DNA from: an uncultured Pelagibacteraceae bacterium
GTDB taxonomy: Bacteria > Pseudomonadota > Alphaproteobacteria > Pelagibacterales > Pelagibacteraceae
Length of the DNA: 64,000 nucleotides
Assembly: GCA_902579985.1 (NCBI GenBank)
Contig: CACHIV010000001.1
Location: forward strand, 62,001-126,000
Direction of reading: 5' to 3'
The position numbers and the translations under genes are program-made. The notes under the pieces are model-generated. The model made no database searches and had not been told where the DNA came from. It saw nothing but the letters and a program-made list of their open reading frames with translations. Of the stretch, positions 44,670 to 52,789 are shown piece by piece. Numbering within the stretch: the stretch's first letter is position 1; each line of letters starts with the position of its first letter.

Positions 44670-45143
44670 ATGATCGAAAAAATTTATACATTTTTCACTG
44701 CAGAAATGACTTATCTATGGTTAAATATAGGTGTATTACCTTTTTGGTTATTACTAATATTTTTCCCACAATCAAAAATATCTAAAGTTTTTGTTGCTTC
44801 AATTTTTCCTATTTTCATTTTAAGTTTAGCATACGTTTATCTTCTATATACATCTTACTTAGATGGATATGATTTTTTTCAGAACTTTAAACTATATTTA
44901 GGACTTAATGAAATTTCTAACTTATTTAATAATAAACATTTTTTACTAATTTTTTGGACTCATTTTTTGGCTATAAACTTATTTTGTGGATCTTGGATAG
45001 TGAAAGACTCTCTGAAATTTGAAATAAATAAAGTTCTAGTTTTCTTCCCACTTTTAATTACCTACTTAATTGGCCCAATTGGATTAACTGTTTATTGGAT
45101 AATAAGAATATTTTATGCCAAAAGAATAAGTCTTTATGACTAA
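44670..45143 (+). CDS. ABA4-like (DUF4281) membrane protein
   Basis: 157 aa, four helices. WLNIGVLPFWLLLIFFPQS at the N-terminus, LIFWTHFLAINLFCGSWIVKD with the W-xx-x-D arrangement, and LITYLIGPIGLTVYWIIRI near the end match the ABA4-like family, named after the plant protein needed for neoxanthin synthesis. A bacterial role is not established; a carotenoid link is tempting but unproved. It overlaps the next gene by 8 bases. Confidence 0.8.
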   Translation: MIEKIYTFFTAEMTYLWLNIGVLPFWLLLIFFPQSKISKVFVASIFPIFILSLAYVYLLYTSYLDGYDFFQNFKLYLGLNEISNLFNNKHFLLIFWTHFLAINLFCGSWIVKDSLKFEINKVLVFFPLLITYLIGPIGLTVYWIIRIFYAKRISLYD

Positions 45144-45720
45144 ATCTATAGACTTTTATTTTGATTTTATTAGCCCCTACGCTTACTTAGCACATAATAA
45201 GATAAAAAATATAAAACATAAAAAAAATATTGATTTTAATTATAAGCCAATTTTACTTGGGGGTCTTCATAAGCTTCAAGGAATAACTGCGCCCGCTTTT
45301 ATAAAATCTAAATTAAATCACATGATTAATGATTGTCATTTAATTTCCAAAAAAAATAATTTTGACTTTAAATGGAATTCTAAATTTCCTCTAAATTCAT
45401 TAAATATAATGCGTGGTTATCTTTATATAAACTCAGATGTTAAAAATTTATATTTAGATATAATTTTTAAAGCTTACTGGAAAGATAATCTTGATATTTC
45501 TAATGAAGAGATATTAAAAAATCTTCTTGAAAAATGTAATATTGATACAAATAGTTTTTTGCAAGGAATCAAAGAATCACGAATAAAGAATGATTTAAAA
45601 AATATTACCGAAGAGGCTTATAATAAAGAAATATTTGGTGCTCCTACATTCGTCGTAAATAATAAAATATTTTGGGGACAGGACAGATTAGAATTCGCCA
45701 TTGAAGAATATAATAAATAA
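45136..45720 (+). CDS. 2-hydroxychromene-2-carboxylate isomerase-like protein (DsbA/GST-kappa family)
   Basis: 194 aa. SIDFYFDFISPYAYLAHNKI at the start is the family signature, with the SPY/A pattern replacing the CxxC of DsbA, and IFGAPTFVVNNKIFWGQDRL near the C-terminus is the cis-Pro/GVPTF motif. Related enzymes are glutathione-dependent isomerases in naphthalene breakdown or GST-kappa proteins. No aromatic pathway is nearby, so a general glutathione-dependent role is plausible. Coupled to the ABA4-like gene. Confidence 0.82.
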   Translation: MTKSIDFYFDFISPYAYLAHNKIKNIKHKKNIDFNYKPILLGGLHKLQGITAPAFIKSKLNHMINDCHLISKKNNFDFKWNSKFPLNSLNIMRGYLYINSDVKNLYLDIIFKAYWKDNLDISNEEILKNLLEKCNIDTNSFLQGIKESRIKNDLKNITEEAYNKEIFGAPTFVVNNKIFWGQDRLEFAIEEYNK

Positions 45721-45721
45721 T

Positions 45722-46105
45722 CTAAATTATTTTAAAGTCACTTTGACTTATTTTTGCAAATCCACCATCTATATGTGAAACTTTTTCAAAACCCATTTCT
45801 TTTAATGATTTAGCTGCAAGTGCAGATCTTAAGCCACCCGCACAAAAAAGAACTAGCTCTTTATTCATATCTATTTTACCAGTTTTAAAATATTGACTTT
45901 CTGGGTCTAGCCAAAATTCTAACATTCCTCTCGGTATATGATTTGAGCCTTCCACTCTACCTGTTTTATCTAACTCTCCCTTTTCTCTTATATCAATTAA
46001 ATTACATTTTCCACTATTTGACAGTTTATAGGCTTCATCAACAGAAATAGTTTTTACTTCTTTAAGTGCATTTTCCACTAATTTTGAAGACGATTTAATT
46101 TTCAT
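45722..46105 (-). CDS. Rhodanese-domain protein
   Basis: 127 aa, single rhodanese domain. NLIDIREKGELDKTGRVEGS and VEGSNHIPRGMLEFWLD lead to the active loop LFCAGGLRSALAA with catalytic Cys88. Such proteins carry persulfide sulfur for transfer to thiols or cyanide. It is monocistronic and convergent with the isomerase-like gene. The natural sulfur acceptor is unknown. Confidence 0.88.
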   Translation of the reverse strand: MKIKSSSKLVENALKEVKTISVDEAYKLSNSGKCNLIDIREKGELDKTGRVEGSNHIPRGMLEFWLDPESQYFKTGKIDMNKELVLFCAGGLRSALAAKSLKEMGFEKVSHIDGGFAKISQSDFKII

Positions 46106-46157
46106 TTTTTTAATTCTTTAAGTTAAAAAATTATATAATACAATATTACTTCAATAT

Positions 46158-47204
46158 ATGAAAAATAAGATACTCAGTCAAAAAAAATCTTTTTTAAATA
46201 AATTTTTTATTAAGTTAATTAGAAAATTTGGATATGAAGTAATAGATCAAGCAAATCTAAATATTCCTTCTAAAAACAGTGAAGCTAATGAAAATTTAAG
46301 TGAAAGTGGAAAGAGATCGATCAATATACCATTAGGTAAAACTGAAATAACAAGAAAAGTAAAAAGCTTAACTATAATAATTAGATCCTATACGTTTGGA
46401 GATAATAACGATGGAAAAGTTATGTTAGATCAAAATAAAAAACGGATATTTAATTTACCAAAAATTGAATACACTCTTAGAACTATAAGGTCAGTTATCA
46501 AATCCTCTGAATTAGCAAAAGATTATTTTAAAGATGTTGATATTAAAATTATTATTACAGATGATAAATCAACCGAGAAAAACTTAGAAAGAATTAATCA
46601 ACTTTTAAGATCCTGTAATCTTAAAACTGAAGTGATCAATTTAAAAGAAAATGAGTTTGATAATGAAATTAAAACTATAGATATAAATGGAAAAAATATT
46701 TCAAAAAATATGATCTCTAATATGAGAAATTTATATAAGTCAATTAAAATTACTGAAGCTCAAGAGGCAGATTTATTTTATTTCTTAGAAGATGATTATA
46801 TTCATAAAAGAGAAGCCATAACTGAAATGCTTTTTACTTATGAAAAAATTAGTTCTCAATTAAAACAGGAGCTTTTTTTATGCCCTGCCGATTATCCTTA
46901 TTTATATTCATCAATTGATAATTCAAAAATATTTTTTGGAAATATGAGGCATTGGCGATCAGTTAATGAGTCTTTATTGACTTTTTTAACTAGTAAGAAA
47001 ATGATTAACAAATATCTTAATGAACTTAAATTAATGTCAACTATAAGACATCACCCAATGGAACTTAAATTACATGAAATATACAAAAAAGAATACTGTA
47101 TCTCTCCTATTCCATCTTTAGCTATGCATACAACGAATATAAATTCTACGTATGGATTGCCTCCAAACTTTAATTGGAAAAAGATTTGGGATGAAAATGA
47201 ATAA
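46158..47204 (+). CDS. Glycosyltransferase-like protein (GT-A fold), unknown specificity
   Basis: 348 aa. After a basic N-terminus, TIIIRSYTFGDNN, KIEYTLRTIRSVIKSSELA and DIKIIITDDKS form a GT-A-like Rossmann half, and DLFYFLEDDYIHKREAITEM gives a DxD-like acidic cluster. Histidines in TIRHHPMELKLHEIY and SLAMHTTNI are conserved-looking. It resembles proteins of sugar clusters that I cannot assign to a GT family. It stands alone between the rhodanese and amtB, followed by a strong terminator. Confidence 0.6.
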   Translation: MKNKILSQKKSFLNKFFIKLIRKFGYEVIDQANLNIPSKNSEANENLSESGKRSINIPLGKTEITRKVKSLTIIIRSYTFGDNNDGKVMLDQNKKRIFNLPKIEYTLRTIRSVIKSSELAKDYFKDVDIKIIITDDKSTEKNLERINQLLRSCNLKTEVINLKENEFDNEIKTIDINGKNISKNMISNMRNLYKSIKITEAQEADLFYFLEDDYIHKREAITEMLFTYEKISSQLKQELFLCPADYPYLYSSIDNSKIFFGNMRHWRSVNESLLTFLTSKKMINKYLNELKLMSTIRHHPMELKLHEIYKKEYCISPIPSLAMHTTNINSTYGLPPNFNWKKIWDENE

Positions 47205-47210
47205 TAAAAA

Positions 47211-47235
47211 AAACAGCCCCAAAGAGGGGCTGTTT
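47211..47235. terminator. Bidirectional Rho-independent terminator between the glycosyltransferase-like gene and amtB
   Basis: A 10-bp stem AAACAGCCCC/GGGGCTGTTT with a 5-base loop, followed by T's in both directions; the longer T run (complement of 47203-47213 region) serves the leftward amtB transcript. It is the clearest terminator in the window. Confidence 0.88.
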
Positions 47236-47263
47236 TTAACTTATAGAGGGATAATAATTTCTT

Positions 47264-47301
47264 AAGGGATACTCTGTGGGTAGAGATTCAAAGTATCCCT
47301 T
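47264..47301 (-). other. Hairpin in the amtB 3' untranslated region
   Basis: AAGGGATACT/AGTATCCCTT, a perfect 10-bp inverted repeat with an 18-base loop, beginning 11 bases after the amtB stop and 28 bases before the terminator stem. It gives the amtB message a structured 3' end of about 100 bases, long for this genome, which could hold a 3'-derived small RNA or a stabilising structure. Confidence 0.6.
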
Positions 47302-47311
47302 GATCTTAAGA

Positions 47312-48616
47312 TTAGTCTCTTATTGCGTAAGCAATTACACCTGTCTCAGTTACATCAGTACCTTTAGTCTCTCCTTCTTTACTTAACCTGATACCAATTG
47401 TAGCTTTCATTATTGACCATACAATAAACGCGACAACAAATACAAAAGCGTTTACTGAAATGACACCAAGAACCTGTGCACCAAATGAAACATCAGAATT
47501 TGTTATTGGAACAGCTAATGTTCCCCAAATTCCAGCGAATAAGTGTGCAGGTACTGCACCTACTACATCGTCAATTTTCAATGCAAATAGCATTTTAGTT
47601 CCATAAACTACTATTACACCACCAACACCACCAATTAAGATTGCTGCTAAAGGTGAAGGCATTAATGGTTCAGCGGTAATCGCTACTAATCCACCAATAC
47701 ATCCGTTTAACATTTGTATAACGTCAGTTTTACCAAATCCTAATCTAGTTACTAAAGCTGCTGCCATTACTCCACCAGCTCCTGCTAAAAATGTATTAAT
47801 AAAAATAGTTGAAACTGCAATTGCATCATCTGCTGTTCCCATAGCTAATTGAGAACCACCGTTAAATCCGAACCAGCCTAACCATAGAATAAATATTCCT
47901 ATTGTTACTAATGGAATTGATGAAGCCGCAAATGGCTTTAGAGGTGCTGGAGCTCCAGTTTTAGTAAATCTTCCTAATCTAGGCCCTAAAATAATTGCAC
48001 CTGCTAATGCTGCTGCACCACCAGTTGAGTGAACAAGTGTAGATCCTGCAAAATCTGAGAATCCAGCAGAAGCTAACCAGCCTCCTCCCCACTGCCAACC
48101 CATTACGATTGGATATATAATTCCTGCTAAAATTGCTGCAAATAAGAAAAATGGCCATAATTTAATTCTTTCAGCCAAAGTTCCTGAAACAATTGAAACT
48201 GTTGTTGCACAGAAGACCATTTGGAAATACCAATCTGAACCATCAGAATATCCAGTATCCACTGCACTAGAATCAGACCAAGGTGTAAAACTACCAATAT
48301 AGCCACCTTCTGGAATTCCATATGCAAGATTATATCCAACCATCCAGAACATTATTCCAGCTATTGAAAATAATCCTATATTTTTTGCACAAATTACAGA
48401 CACACTTTTTGATGTTACACTTCCTGCTTCAAGCATTGCAAAACCAGCAGCCATAAACATGACTAAAAATCCACAAATTAAGAATAGAAGGGTATTAAAA
48501 ATGAATCCAACTTCTGCAGAAACTGTTGTCTCTGCCATACCCACACTGTTCATGTTTAATAAAAATATTAAACTAAACAAAGGTATATATATTTTTTTTT
48601 TTAAAAATTTACTCAT
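47312..48616 (-). CDS. amtB: Ammonium transporter (Amt family)
   Basis: 434 aa. A cleavable signal (about 1-28, ending GMAE) and 11 helices. AAGFAMLEAGSV, FAGSTLVHSTGGAAALAGA with the first pore His, and PAHLFAGIWGTLAVP with the second pore His are all present. It imports ammonium across the inner membrane. A strong Shine-Dalgarno GGAGG precedes the start (48619-48625 region), unusual in this AT-rich window. No glnK is adjacent, so regulation by a PII protein would be in trans. Confidence 0.97.
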   Translation of the reverse strand: MSKFLKKKIYIPLFSLIFLLNMNSVGMAETTVSAEVGFIFNTLLFLICGFLVMFMAAGFAMLEAGSVTSKSVSVICAKNIGLFSIAGIMFWMVGYNLAYGIPEGGYIGSFTPWSDSSAVDTGYSDGSDWYFQMVFCATTVSIVSGTLAERIKLWPFFLFAAILAGIIYPIVMGWQWGGGWLASAGFSDFAGSTLVHSTGGAAALAGAIILGPRLGRFTKTGAPAPLKPFAASSIPLVTIGIFILWLGWFGFNGGSQLAMGTADDAIAVSTIFINTFLAGAGGVMAAALVTRLGFGKTDVIQMLNGCIGGLVAITAEPLMPSPLAAILIGGVGGVIVVYGTKMLFALKIDDVVGAVPAHLFAGIWGTLAVPITNSDVSFGAQVLGVISVNAFVFVVAFIVWSIMKATIGIRLSKEGETKGTDVTETGVIAYAIRD

Positions 48617-48687
48617 AATCCTCCGTTGTTAAAGAACCACTATATTAAGTAAATTTTTTCAGACTAACGCTGATTAGGTAAACTGGC

Positions 48688-48704
48688 TATGCAGTATTTG
48701 CATA
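48688..48704 (-). promoter_or_regulatory. Small inverted repeat upstream of amtB
   Basis: TATGCA-5-TGCATA, 6-bp arms with a 5-base spacer, about 70 bases before the amtB start. It could be an operator or a second small hairpin of the amtB leader. Weak evidence on its own. Confidence 0.25.
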
Positions 48705-48708
48705 TAGT

Positions 48709-48742
48709 AACAGCCTTATCACATTTCTGTAAAAAGGCTGTT
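48709..48742 (-). terminator. Long hairpin with GAAA tetraloop between hup and amtB
   Basis: The minus strand folds as AACAGCCTT/AAGGCTGTT (9 bp), a T-T mismatch, then 5 more pairs closed by a GAAA loop. It starts 23 bases after the hup stop. No U run follows, so it may be the processed 3' end of the hup mRNA rather than a classical terminator. Confidence 0.55.
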
Positions 48743-48765
48743 ATTTGTAAATAAATTAAAACTAA

Positions 48766-49041
48766 CTATTTATTAAATATTTCTTTAAGTGCTTTAGCAG
48801 GTAAAAATTTTACTTTTTGAGAAGCAGCTATCTGAATTTGCTCCCCAGTTCTTGGATTTCTTCCAACTCTAGCTTTTCTTTTGGCTACTTTATAAGTTCC
48901 AAATCCTGCGATTTTAACTGTATCATCACCTTTTAAAGCGTCTAAAATAGTGTTTGTGATCGTATCAAATGTACGTTCTGCATCAGCTTTACTAAGATTT
49001 AAAGAACCTGAAAGTTGATTAACTAATTGTTTTTTGTTCAT
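48766..49041 (-). CDS. hup: HU-family nucleoid DNA-binding protein
   Basis: 91 aa. MNKKQLVNQLSGSLNLSKAD dimerisation helices, then KIAGFGTYKVAKRKARVGRN and PRTGEQIQIAASQKVKFLPA, the DNA-wrapping arm with the invariant Arg-Asn-Pro-x-Thr-Gly. HU bends DNA and compacts the nucleoid. A GGAG Shine-Dalgarno lies upstream of the start. The 160 bases upstream (49042-49201) hold no gene, only a near-perfect 14-base palindrome at 49132-49145. Confidence 0.96.
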   Translation of the reverse strand: MNKKQLVNQLSGSLNLSKADAERTFDTITNTILDALKGDDTVKIAGFGTYKVAKRKARVGRNPRTGEQIQIAASQKVKFLPAKALKEIFNK

Positions 49042-49201
49042 TTTCAGCTCCGGTTTTATTGGTTATTTTCTCATAATTTACATAAAAGCTTATAAATCAA
49101 GCATTTTATTAGTGTTTATATAAATAATTAACACCACATGTAGTGATTCTGTAAATTAGCATTGATTTTAAAGGGTTTTTAAAATTTAAAAAAATGATTA
49201 A

Positions 49202-50311
49202 TTAAAACAATCCAAGGTCTTTTAGATCATTGAGGGTTGTAAAAAACATTAGCGATATCAACAAAAACAAACCGATTCGAAAAAACCCTTCTTGAGTTTT
49301 CTGAGATAGTGGACGACCTAAAACTTTCTCAAAAGCATAAAACATTAAATGTCCTCCATCTAACATAGGGATTGGAAATAAATTAACCAGACCAAGGCTT
49401 ATCGAAATATAAGCCATCATACTAATAAATGCTAACACCCCAAATTCTGCAACTTGGCCAGAAATTTTAGCAATTCTAATCGGTCCACCTAATTGAGAAG
49501 TATCTGCCTTACCAATTATCATTCCGCCTATATATTTTAAAGATGAAACACTTACATAATATATTTCATGAGCAGCATAATAAATTGCTTTTATTGGACT
49601 TAGCTTAATATGATTGATCTCATTGTTGTAAGCTCCTAATTTAATTCCAACAATTCTTTTATTTATTTTGTTACCAAGATTATCTTCACCTAAAATCATA
49701 TCAGGTTTAATCTTTAATAAAAATTCAACTTCTGAGCGTTTTACTTTAAAATCAATAAAATCGGAAGTAGACATAGTAATATATTTAGAGACATCCATGA
49801 TGCTTTTAACTTTGTTGCCATCAATCTCTAAAATAATATCATTTTGTTTTAATCCACCAACCATAGCTGGACTATCTTTTTGAACTTCATTAATTACCGC
49901 AGGAGTAAAATCTTTTCCAATAAAAGTGTAAATAGAAAAAAATATTAATAAAGCTAATAAAAAATTAGCCAATGGTCCTCCAAAAACAATTAAAACTCTT
50001 TGATATAAAGGTTTTAAAATAAATAGTTTTTGTCTATCTTCTTCATTATATTTTTCAATAATTTTTTCTTGGTCTGCTTGAGAAAAAACATTTCGATCGC
50101 CAAAAAATTTAACGTATCCCCCGAGTGGTATCCAACATATTTTCCATCTTGTGCCTGATTTATCATACCAGCCGAAAATTTCTTTACCAAAGCCTATCGA
50201 AAAATCAGTAACACCGACTCCATACTTTTTTGCAAAATAATAATGTCCGTACTCATGAATGAAAACTACAACTAAAATTAATGATAAAAATGGAAAGATA
50301 TAACTAATCAT
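49202..50311 (-). CDS. rseP: RseP-type site-2 metalloprotease
   Basis: 369 aa. HEYGHYYFAKKYGVGVTDFS near the N-terminus gives the HExxH zinc motif (His19, Glu20, His23). A single PDZ domain spans roughly 120-200 (SPAMVGGLKQNDIILEIDG), and LVNLFPIPMLDGGHLMFYAFE supplies the third ligand Asp. It cleaves membrane-spanning proteins such as anti-sigma factors. It is usually next to bamA and dxr; here it follows a cupin and bamB instead. Confidence 0.94.
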   Translation of the reverse strand: MISYIFPFLSLILVVVFIHEYGHYYFAKKYGVGVTDFSIGFGKEIFGWYDKSGTRWKICWIPLGGYVKFFGDRNVFSQADQEKIIEKYNEEDRQKLFILKPLYQRVLIVFGGPLANFLLALLIFFSIYTFIGKDFTPAVINEVQKDSPAMVGGLKQNDIILEIDGNKVKSIMDVSKYITMSTSDFIDFKVKRSEVEFLLKIKPDMILGEDNLGNKINKRIVGIKLGAYNNEINHIKLSPIKAIYYAAHEIYYVSVSSLKYIGGMIIGKADTSQLGGPIRIAKISGQVAEFGVLAFISMMAYISISLGLVNLFPIPMLDGGHLMFYAFEKVLGRPLSQKTQEGFFRIGLFLLISLMFFTTLNDLKDLGLF

Positions 50312-50317
50312 AAAATT

Positions 50318-50746
50318 TTATTTTTTTGCTTTAAAGTCTATACCATATTCAGATCTTGGACCTTTTCTTAAACCAAATGGTCCAGATATGAAAAGTGTTA
50401 AAGGTTTTGTATTTTTTTTTAAATCTACCCGATGTAAAGTATTTGAAGATCTAAAACCAATATACCCAGCGGGTCGCCAAAATTTACCCTCTTTTAATGT
50501 TTCCCAATAACCGTCCCTAAGAATTATAGTTATAAACGGAAATGTATGATTATGAACTCCTTCACCATGATCATCTGCTAACATCTCATGTATAAGTATA
50601 TTAAAAGGAAACCATTTTGGCCTATGTCTCATCAAAATATAATATCTATTCATCCAAGGTTTTGCTTCATTATATTTTGGATGTGAAGGTCCACGATCTA
50701 AAACTACTTTTTTTCTTCCTAATTTTTCAAGTAATCTTAAAAACAT
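50318..50746 (-). CDS. Cupin-fold protein, unknown
   Basis: 142 aa. FNILIHEMLADDHGEGVHNH followed by TFPFITIILRDGYWETLKEG and GFRSSNTLHRVDL follow the cupin metal-site order (HxH ... E ... H). It resembles small cupins related to cysteine dioxygenase-like proteins, without a clear assignment. It starts at the base next to the bamB stop and lies 6 bases before rseP, so it is within that operon. Confidence 0.7.
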   Translation of the reverse strand: MFLRLLEKLGRKKVVLDRGPSHPKYNEAKPWMNRYYILMRHRPKWFPFNILIHEMLADDHGEGVHNHTFPFITIILRDGYWETLKEGKFWRPAGYIGFRSSNTLHRVDLKKNTKPLTLFISGPFGLRKGPRSEYGIDFKAKK

Positions 50747-52153
50747 TTAATCTAGTTTTATAATAGCATCTTCTTTAATTAAAAATAAATTTTTATTCAA
50801 AATTACTGGTCTAGAAATCTGATTATTATCTATTTTAATTATTGATTTTGTTTTACCTGTTTCTATATCAACAACCAATAATCTGCCATTACTTGTTGTT
50901 AAATATATATTTTTCGTGGCAACAATAAAGCCAACTGGTATAAATTTATTTTTCCTATTTGTTTCTTTTTTTTGCATACCAAAAATACTGTCTTCTGGAA
51001 TTTTATCAAACATTTCATCCATAAAGTTTATAGGATTTTTTTTATTTTTAGTTTTACTAAATTGTCCAAATAAATCAGTAATTCTTAATATATTGCCAGT
51101 TTTTGAGTCTAAAATTATGAAAAAACCTTCTTTCGTAACAGTAAAAATTAGATTGTTAATAATAGTAGGTTGTACACTTGAATTTATATTTTGTTTCCAT
51201 CGTAAACTACCAGTTTTTAAGTCTATTGAATAAAATTCATTTCTATTATTTGAAAAGATAATCATTTCATTATTCGCCACAATATTTGAATTTTTAAATA
51301 AAAAGGTATTCTCGTATGTTGTTTTATTTTGTGTCGGTCTTTGCCATAACATATTACCTGTATTGATATCTACTGCAGTTATGTCGCCTGTTGAGTTATT
51401 AAAATAGAGAACATTACTGATAATAATAATTGATAATTTTTTTGATGATTTTATAAAAGTGTCATCTGCTTTTACATTCCAAAATTCTTTACCATCTTTA
51501 ATTGAAATACATCTTAAGATATTATTTAGATCAATTACAAAAAACTTATCATTATAAATTTTTATTTGGGAGTTAAAAGGAGAAGAATTATAATTCGACC
51601 ATAATAAACTCCCGTTTTTTTTATTTATAGCATAATATTTAGATATATTGTCAGCAACAATTAAAATTTCTGAACTTTGTGCCAAATTTAAAATAGGATT
51701 TAATTTTTTTTCCTCCTTGCTATAATAATTTTTTTTCCAAACTATTTTAGAATTTAAATCAAATTTTATTATTGAACCTTTTTTATCAAAAAAAATCAAA
51801 TTATTAGAATCAAATATCAACTCTGGTTCATAATATTCAAAATTTTTAATTTTAGAAAATTTAAATTTAGATATTCTTTTTAATTCACCATTATAATTAA
51901 TTCTTCCATTATTGTTTGTTAAATTGTTTATGAAGCTATTATTTATTAATCTTGATGATAGTTTTATTCTTAAATTTGAATTGAATTCTTCTTCTAAAAT
52001 TTTATCTTTAATAAAAACTTGGGTAACATTTTCTTTTTCTATTTTTACGGTTTTAGTATCTTTCTTCTCTGTCCAAATTCCTGACTTTGTGTCTAAAGAA
52101 CAATTATTTAATAAAATAAATACTATTAAATATTTAAAAATATTATTCACCAA
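50747..52153 (-). CDS. bamB: BamB-like outer membrane assembly lipoprotein (beta-propeller)
   Basis: 468 aa. A lipoprotein signal with lipobox LLNNCS near residue 18, a disordered stretch, then PQQ-like propeller repeats: KIVWKKNYYSK, GSLLWSNYNSS, GKEFWNVKADD, GNMLWQRPTQN, GSLRWKQNINS. BamB supports BamA in folding outer membrane porins. It overlaps the yfgM-like gene by 11 bases, the conserved yfgM-bamB arrangement of proteobacteria. It lacks the cofactor residues of quinoproteins. Confidence 0.85.
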   Translation of the reverse strand: MVNNIFKYLIVFILLNNCSLDTKSGIWTEKKDTKTVKIEKENVTQVFIKDKILEEEFNSNLRIKLSSRLINNSFINNLTNNNGRINYNGELKRISKFKFSKIKNFEYYEPELIFDSNNLIFFDKKGSIIKFDLNSKIVWKKNYYSKEEKKLNPILNLAQSSEILIVADNISKYYAINKKNGSLLWSNYNSSPFNSQIKIYNDKFFVIDLNNILRCISIKDGKEFWNVKADDTFIKSSKKLSIIIISNVLYFNNSTGDITAVDINTGNMLWQRPTQNKTTYENTFLFKNSNIVANNEMIIFSNNRNEFYSIDLKTGSLRWKQNINSSVQPTIINNLIFTVTKEGFFIILDSKTGNILRITDLFGQFSKTKNKKNPINFMDEMFDKIPEDSIFGMQKKETNRKNKFIPVGFIVATKNIYLTTSNGRLLVVDIETGKTKSIIKIDNNQISRPVILNKNLFLIKEDAIIKLD

Positions 52154-52787
52154 AATCTCTATTTAATCTTTTTTGCGATTCTATTTTAATGTCTCTATTA
52201 CTATTTTCCAAAACTATAATTTGATTAAAAAATTCTTTCGCTTTTTGTTTTTCATTTTTTGAATAAAAATATTCTGCTAATAAATATAACGCATGAGATT
52301 TCCATATACTCTCAGAATTGATTATGGGGTTAAGTATCTTCAATAAATTATTTTCTGATTCAAATTCAGAATTGAATAAACCTTTCTTATATATAATTAA
52401 ATTTTTAATTTCTTTTTCTAAGTCAGTTTTATTAATTAATTCATCAAATAAAATATTTAAATCTTTTCTATTATCTATTAAATTATTATCAATTAAAAAA
52501 TATAAAGCTAAAGGGGAATAAGTAGAATCATTTTCTTTTACTAAATCACTTAATATTTCAATTGTTTTTTGTTTATTTTCATTATTAAAATTCATTGTTA
52601 TAGCGTTATATTGATTAGCTAATTTTATTTTGCTTTTTTCTTTAATTTTTTCTAAAGAAAAATAACAAGCTACAATAATGAGTATTATTGAAATGGCTAT
52701 TATAATAATTTTTCTGTTATTAATTAAGAAATTTTTTATTTTTTCATTTCTAGTGTTAGTGTCTATAATTGAAATATCTTCATCCAT
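52143..52787 (-). CDS. YfgM-like tetratricopeptide membrane protein
   Basis: 214 aa. One transmembrane helix (IIIIAISIILIIVACYFSL, about 27-46) after a polar N-terminus, then TPR-like helices in the periplasm (SPLALYFLIDNNLID, WKSHALYLLAEYFYSKNEKQ). This matches YfgM, which associates with SecYEG and chaperones. Linkage to bamB is the classic neighbour relation. It lies 2 bases after acnA on the same strand. Confidence 0.78.
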   Translation of the reverse strand: MDEDISIIDTNTRNEKIKNFLINNRKIIIIAISIILIIVACYFSLEKIKEKSKIKLANQYNAITMNFNNENKQKTIEILSDLVKENDSTYSPLALYFLIDNNLIDNRKDLNILFDELINKTDLEKEIKNLIIYKKGLFNSEFESENNLLKILNPIINSESIWKSHALYLLAEYFYSKNEKQKAKEFFNQIIVLENSNRDIKIESQKRLNRDFGE

Positions 52788-52789
52788 GT

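Noticed and set aside
49132-49145. Near-palindrome CACCACATGTAGTG upstream of hup as an operator
   Set aside because: One mismatched pair, a single copy, and no regulator to link it to; chance is likely.
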